Below are positions 31,029 to 33,170 of a stretch of 33,170 bases of DNA, piece by piece (position 1 is the first letter of the stretch; each line of letters begins with the position of its first letter). Where the stretch lies: positions 1 through 33,170 of the forward strand of contig CAIYDQ010000038.1 of NCBI GenBank assembly GCA_903925075.1. Reading direction: 5' to 3'. The position numbers and the translations under genes were made by a program. The DNA is from an uncultured Geobacter sp. GTDB taxonomy: Bacteria > Desulfobacterota > Desulfuromonadia > Geobacterales > Geobacteraceae. The notes beneath the pieces are model-generated. The model did no database searches and was not told the origin of the DNA. It saw only the letters and a program-made list of their open reading frames with translations.

Positions 31029-33170
31029 ATGAGGGGGGCTTTTTTAAAAAATCCGTTGCTGCTGGGCATGTGGCTGGTGCTCTGCCTGGCGGCCAGCGCC
31101 GGCGCCGATCCGACGCCGCTGACCGACAACAGGCATATCTTCCTGAAAGTCGCAGACGACGCAGGCGTCAAATACAACCTGGACGGTACGGCCTACGGCG
31201 GCCCCGACGACACCTACTATGTCAAGTCCGACGGGGGCGGGCTCAATTCCGACTGGATGGCGCCGCAGGCCGCCGACGCCACGGGGGGCGTAACCACCTT
31301 GCCGAGCGCGGGCACTTCCAGCTCCGGCACGCTCTATCTGAACGACGGCGGCGGCCGGGGATTCTCCGACGACATACTGCTGCTGTTGTCGGTGAAGGGG
31401 CCGATCGCCGACAATTTCGGCGTCAACATCAAGGCCGCAGGCTATACCTGGACCCCCGCGACTCCGGGGAGCTATAACCCCCAAAAGCCGATCGCCGGCT
31501 CGACCGGCGCGCTCGGCAGCGCAACTGCGCCGCTTGCCGACGGTTCGCTCAACGGCAAACCCATCCAGGGGGTGGGGCTTTCCTACCAACCGGCGGCGCT
31601 GGATGAAACCTTCACCAAGGCCGATTTCCTTTACGGGCCTGAGACGGCGAGACCGGGGCCGGGAGGGGATGGCGTCACCCCCAGTTGGAGCTTGCCTTTT
31701 TATCCAGGCCAGAATATCGGCGACTCTTCCACCGGCGAATACTTCATGCTGATCGATCTTAAAGCCGGCGCCATGAGGGACAGCACGACCCCGTTGCTTA
31801 ACAACGGCGCGGTCAAGGTCGATTACAGCTTCAGCAATCTGTACGGGGACGCTTCCTTCAACATGTACGCCTGGGTGGCGGCGTCCAATCAGGGCGAAGG
31901 GATCAGCTTCACCAACCCTTCCAGCAACGGATACTCGATCAGCTATACCGGTACGCCCGCGGCCGGAGCCAGTTACTCGGCAGCCGGACCGTACAAGGCG
32001 GGGAGCAACGTCACCATCACCGCCACTTTTTCGAAGGCGGTTGCCGACGCGCCGATCCCCACCATCACCCTCGCCGGCGCCGATGCGCTGACCGCCGAGA
32101 TGACCAAAATCGACGACACCCACTATTCCTACAGCTACACCGCCGGCGCCGGCAACGGCGAGGTCGCCGTGTCGTTCGCGGCCAAGGACCTCGACTCGGC
32201 GAGCCAGCTGAGCTACGTTGCCGTCACCGGCGCCACCTTCACCATCAACAAGGGAGCGGCCACGGTCAGCCTGGGCAACAACCCTACTTTCACCTACGAC
32301 GGGGCGGCCAAACAGGCGACCGCCACCACCATCCCCGCCGGACTAGGCCTGACCTACAGCTACAACGGGTCCCCAACTGCACCGACCGCCGTCGGGAGCT
32401 ACGCGGTGACCGCGACCGTCAACGACCCCAACTACCTGGGAAGCGCCACCGGAACCCTGACCATCGTCCCGGCCACGGCCGCGGTCAGCCTGGGCAACTT
32501 GAACTTCGTCTACGACGGGAGCGCCAAGCAGGCTACGGCCACCACTACCCCGGCCGGAGTAGGCGTCGCTTTCACCTACAACGGCTCCTCCACGGCGCCC
32601 GCGGCTGCGGGTAGCTATCAGGTCGCGGCGGCCGTCAACGACCCGAATTACCAGGGAAGTGCGGTGAACGGAGTCTTGACCATCGCCAAGGCTGCCGCCA
32701 CCGTGAACCTCGGGAATCTGACCTTCGTCTACGACGGGACGGCCAAAGCGGCAACGGCGACCACCAGCCCGGCCGGCCTCAACGTCATCTACAGCTATAA
32801 CGGTTCCTCCACGGCGCCGACCGCCGCCGGAAGTTATCCGCTAGCCGCCACGGTCAACGACGCCAACTATCAGGGAAGCGCCAGCGGCACCCTGGTGATC
32901 AACCCGGCGGTCCCGCCGGCGGTCACGGCGTTCAGCATGCAGCCCATGATCTTTGGCGGAGGCTCTCCCGCGAGCGCCTGGAGCGCCGCCAACCTCACCA
33001 CGCCCCTCAAGAACAGCCTGACCGACCGCGCCCCGTTCAAAAACGGCCAAGGCTATTACTCCATGGCCTATTCGATCAGCAACTCGGGGCTGATCGCCGG
33101 CGTCGGCTTCACCAAGCTGAACTCGGGAGGGAGCGCCCGCAACGATTCGGTATTCTGGAACCTGAGCGGC
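31029..33170 (+). CDS. Secreted MBG-repeat surface protein (3' end outside the window)
   Basis: The frame is open for 714 codons to the window edge, so the C-terminus is missing. The signal peptide ends near SAGA (about residue 27). Residues about 28-410 are beta-rich and not recognised, beginning DNRHIFLKVADDAGVKYNL, with a later adhesin-like stretch. Residues about 410-627 are three tandem MBG-type repeats of 72-73 aa (FTYDGAAKQATATT, SYNGSPTAPTAVGSY, NDPNYLGSATGTLTI). The remaining part (FSMQPMIFGGGSPASAWSA) may open another domain. A G-rich ribosome site lies about 7 nt before ATG 31029. Upstream operators 3 and 4 suggest co-regulation with the uptake operon. Whether it ends in a dockerin, as the other large proteins here do, cannot be seen. 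Confidence 0.88.
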   Translation, partial: MRGAFLKNPLLLGMWLVLCLAASAGADPTPLTDNRHIFLKVADDAGVKYNLDGTAYGGPDDTYYVKSDGGGLNSDWMAPQAADATGGVTTLPSAGTSSSGTLYLNDGGGRGFSDDILLLLSVKGPIADNFGVNIKAAGYTWTPATPGSYNPQKPIAGSTGALGSATAPLADGSLNGKPIQGVGLSYQPAALDETFTKADFLYGPETARPGPGGDGVTPSWSLPFYPGQNIGDSSTGEYFMLIDLKAGAMRDSTTPLLNNGAVKVDYSFSNLYGDASFNMYAWVAASNQGEGISFTNPSSNGYSISYTGTPAAGASYSAAGPYKAGSNVTITATFSKAVADAPIPTITLAGADALTAEMTKIDDTHYSYSYTAGAGNGEVAVSFAAKDLDSASQLSYVAVTGATFTINKGAATVSLGNNPTFTYDGAAKQATATTIPAGLGLTYSYNGSPTAPTAVGSYAVTATVNDPNYLGSATGTLTIVPATAAVSLGNLNFVYDGSAKQATATTTPAGVGVAFTYNGSSTAPAAAGSYQVAAAVNDPNYQGSAVNGVLTIAKAAATVNLGNLTFVYDGTAKAATATTSPAGLNVIYSYNGSSTAPTAAGSYPLAATVNDANYQGSASGTLVINPAVPPAVTAFSMQPMIFGGGSPASAWSAANLTTPLKNSLTDRAPFKNGQGYYSMAYSISNSGLIAGVGFTKLNSGGSARNDSVFWNLSG
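32256..32909 (+). repeat. Three tandem MBG repeats
   Basis: Three consecutive units of 72-73 codons, similar at both protein and DNA level (YDG..AKQATATT..NDPNYxGSA). The reading frame is kept through all three. Confidence 0.85.

Noticed and set aside
1-33170. CRISPR array, tRNA, rRNA, insertion sequence
   Set aside because: No spaced direct repeats, no cloverleaf or rRNA segments, and no transposase pattern were found; the repeats present are protein-coding domain repeats.

Overview
The window is about 62% GC by eye and reads like a Geobacter-type deltaproteobacterium (Desulfuromonadota). The reasons are its dockerin-like tails ending in VVGLVSW or VVGLAKW, lipoproteins with cohesin-like domains, DUF1566 and MBG-repeat surface proteins, and a MoeA fused to a periplasmic-binding-protein (PBP) domain. 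The taxonomic call is inference.

Region 1 (about 220-22110, all + strand) looks like one long operon of 14 genes with gaps of 60 nt or less. In order it encodes a FecCD-type permease and its ATPase, a cohesin-like lipoprotein, two DUF1566 surface proteins (the second is 2375 aa and ends in a dockerin-like module), a membrane Hdr/GlpC-type Fe-S protein, the periplasmic substrate-binding protein, a second dockerin-bearing protein, a second cohesin-like lipoprotein, a TonB-dependent receptor, an FN3 lipoprotein, a TiaS-like ATP-binding enzyme, a small Cys-rich protein and a ModE-N-type regulator. TonB receptor, PBP, FecCD permease and ATPase form a complete import route across both membranes. 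The ModE-type regulator inside the operon and the molybdopterin genes next to it suggest a molybdate or tungstate compound as cargo (MolBCA-like), but this is not proven. The new element is the pairing of lipid-anchored cohesin-like domains with secreted dockerin proteins inside a metal-uptake operon.

Region 2 (22112-30430) is molybdenum-linked. It holds an OprP/OprO-like porin behind a structured leader with its own terminator, a MarR regulator, mobA (-), a second ModE-N protein (+), moeA-PBP and moeA (- strand operon behind a clear ModE-like operator), and a divergent XRE-PBP regulator whose sensor domain resembles the one fused to MoeA.

Region 3 (30430-33170) has two terminators, an AT-richer regulatory stretch, and the first 714 codons of another MBG-repeat surface protein that runs off the window.

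A 34-bp imperfect palindrome occurs four times: before the operon, before marR, and twice before the last surface gene. In three cases it spans a sigma70-like promoter (TTGnCA-N18-nATTAA), so it looks like the operator of a shared regulon linking regions 1, 2 and 3.
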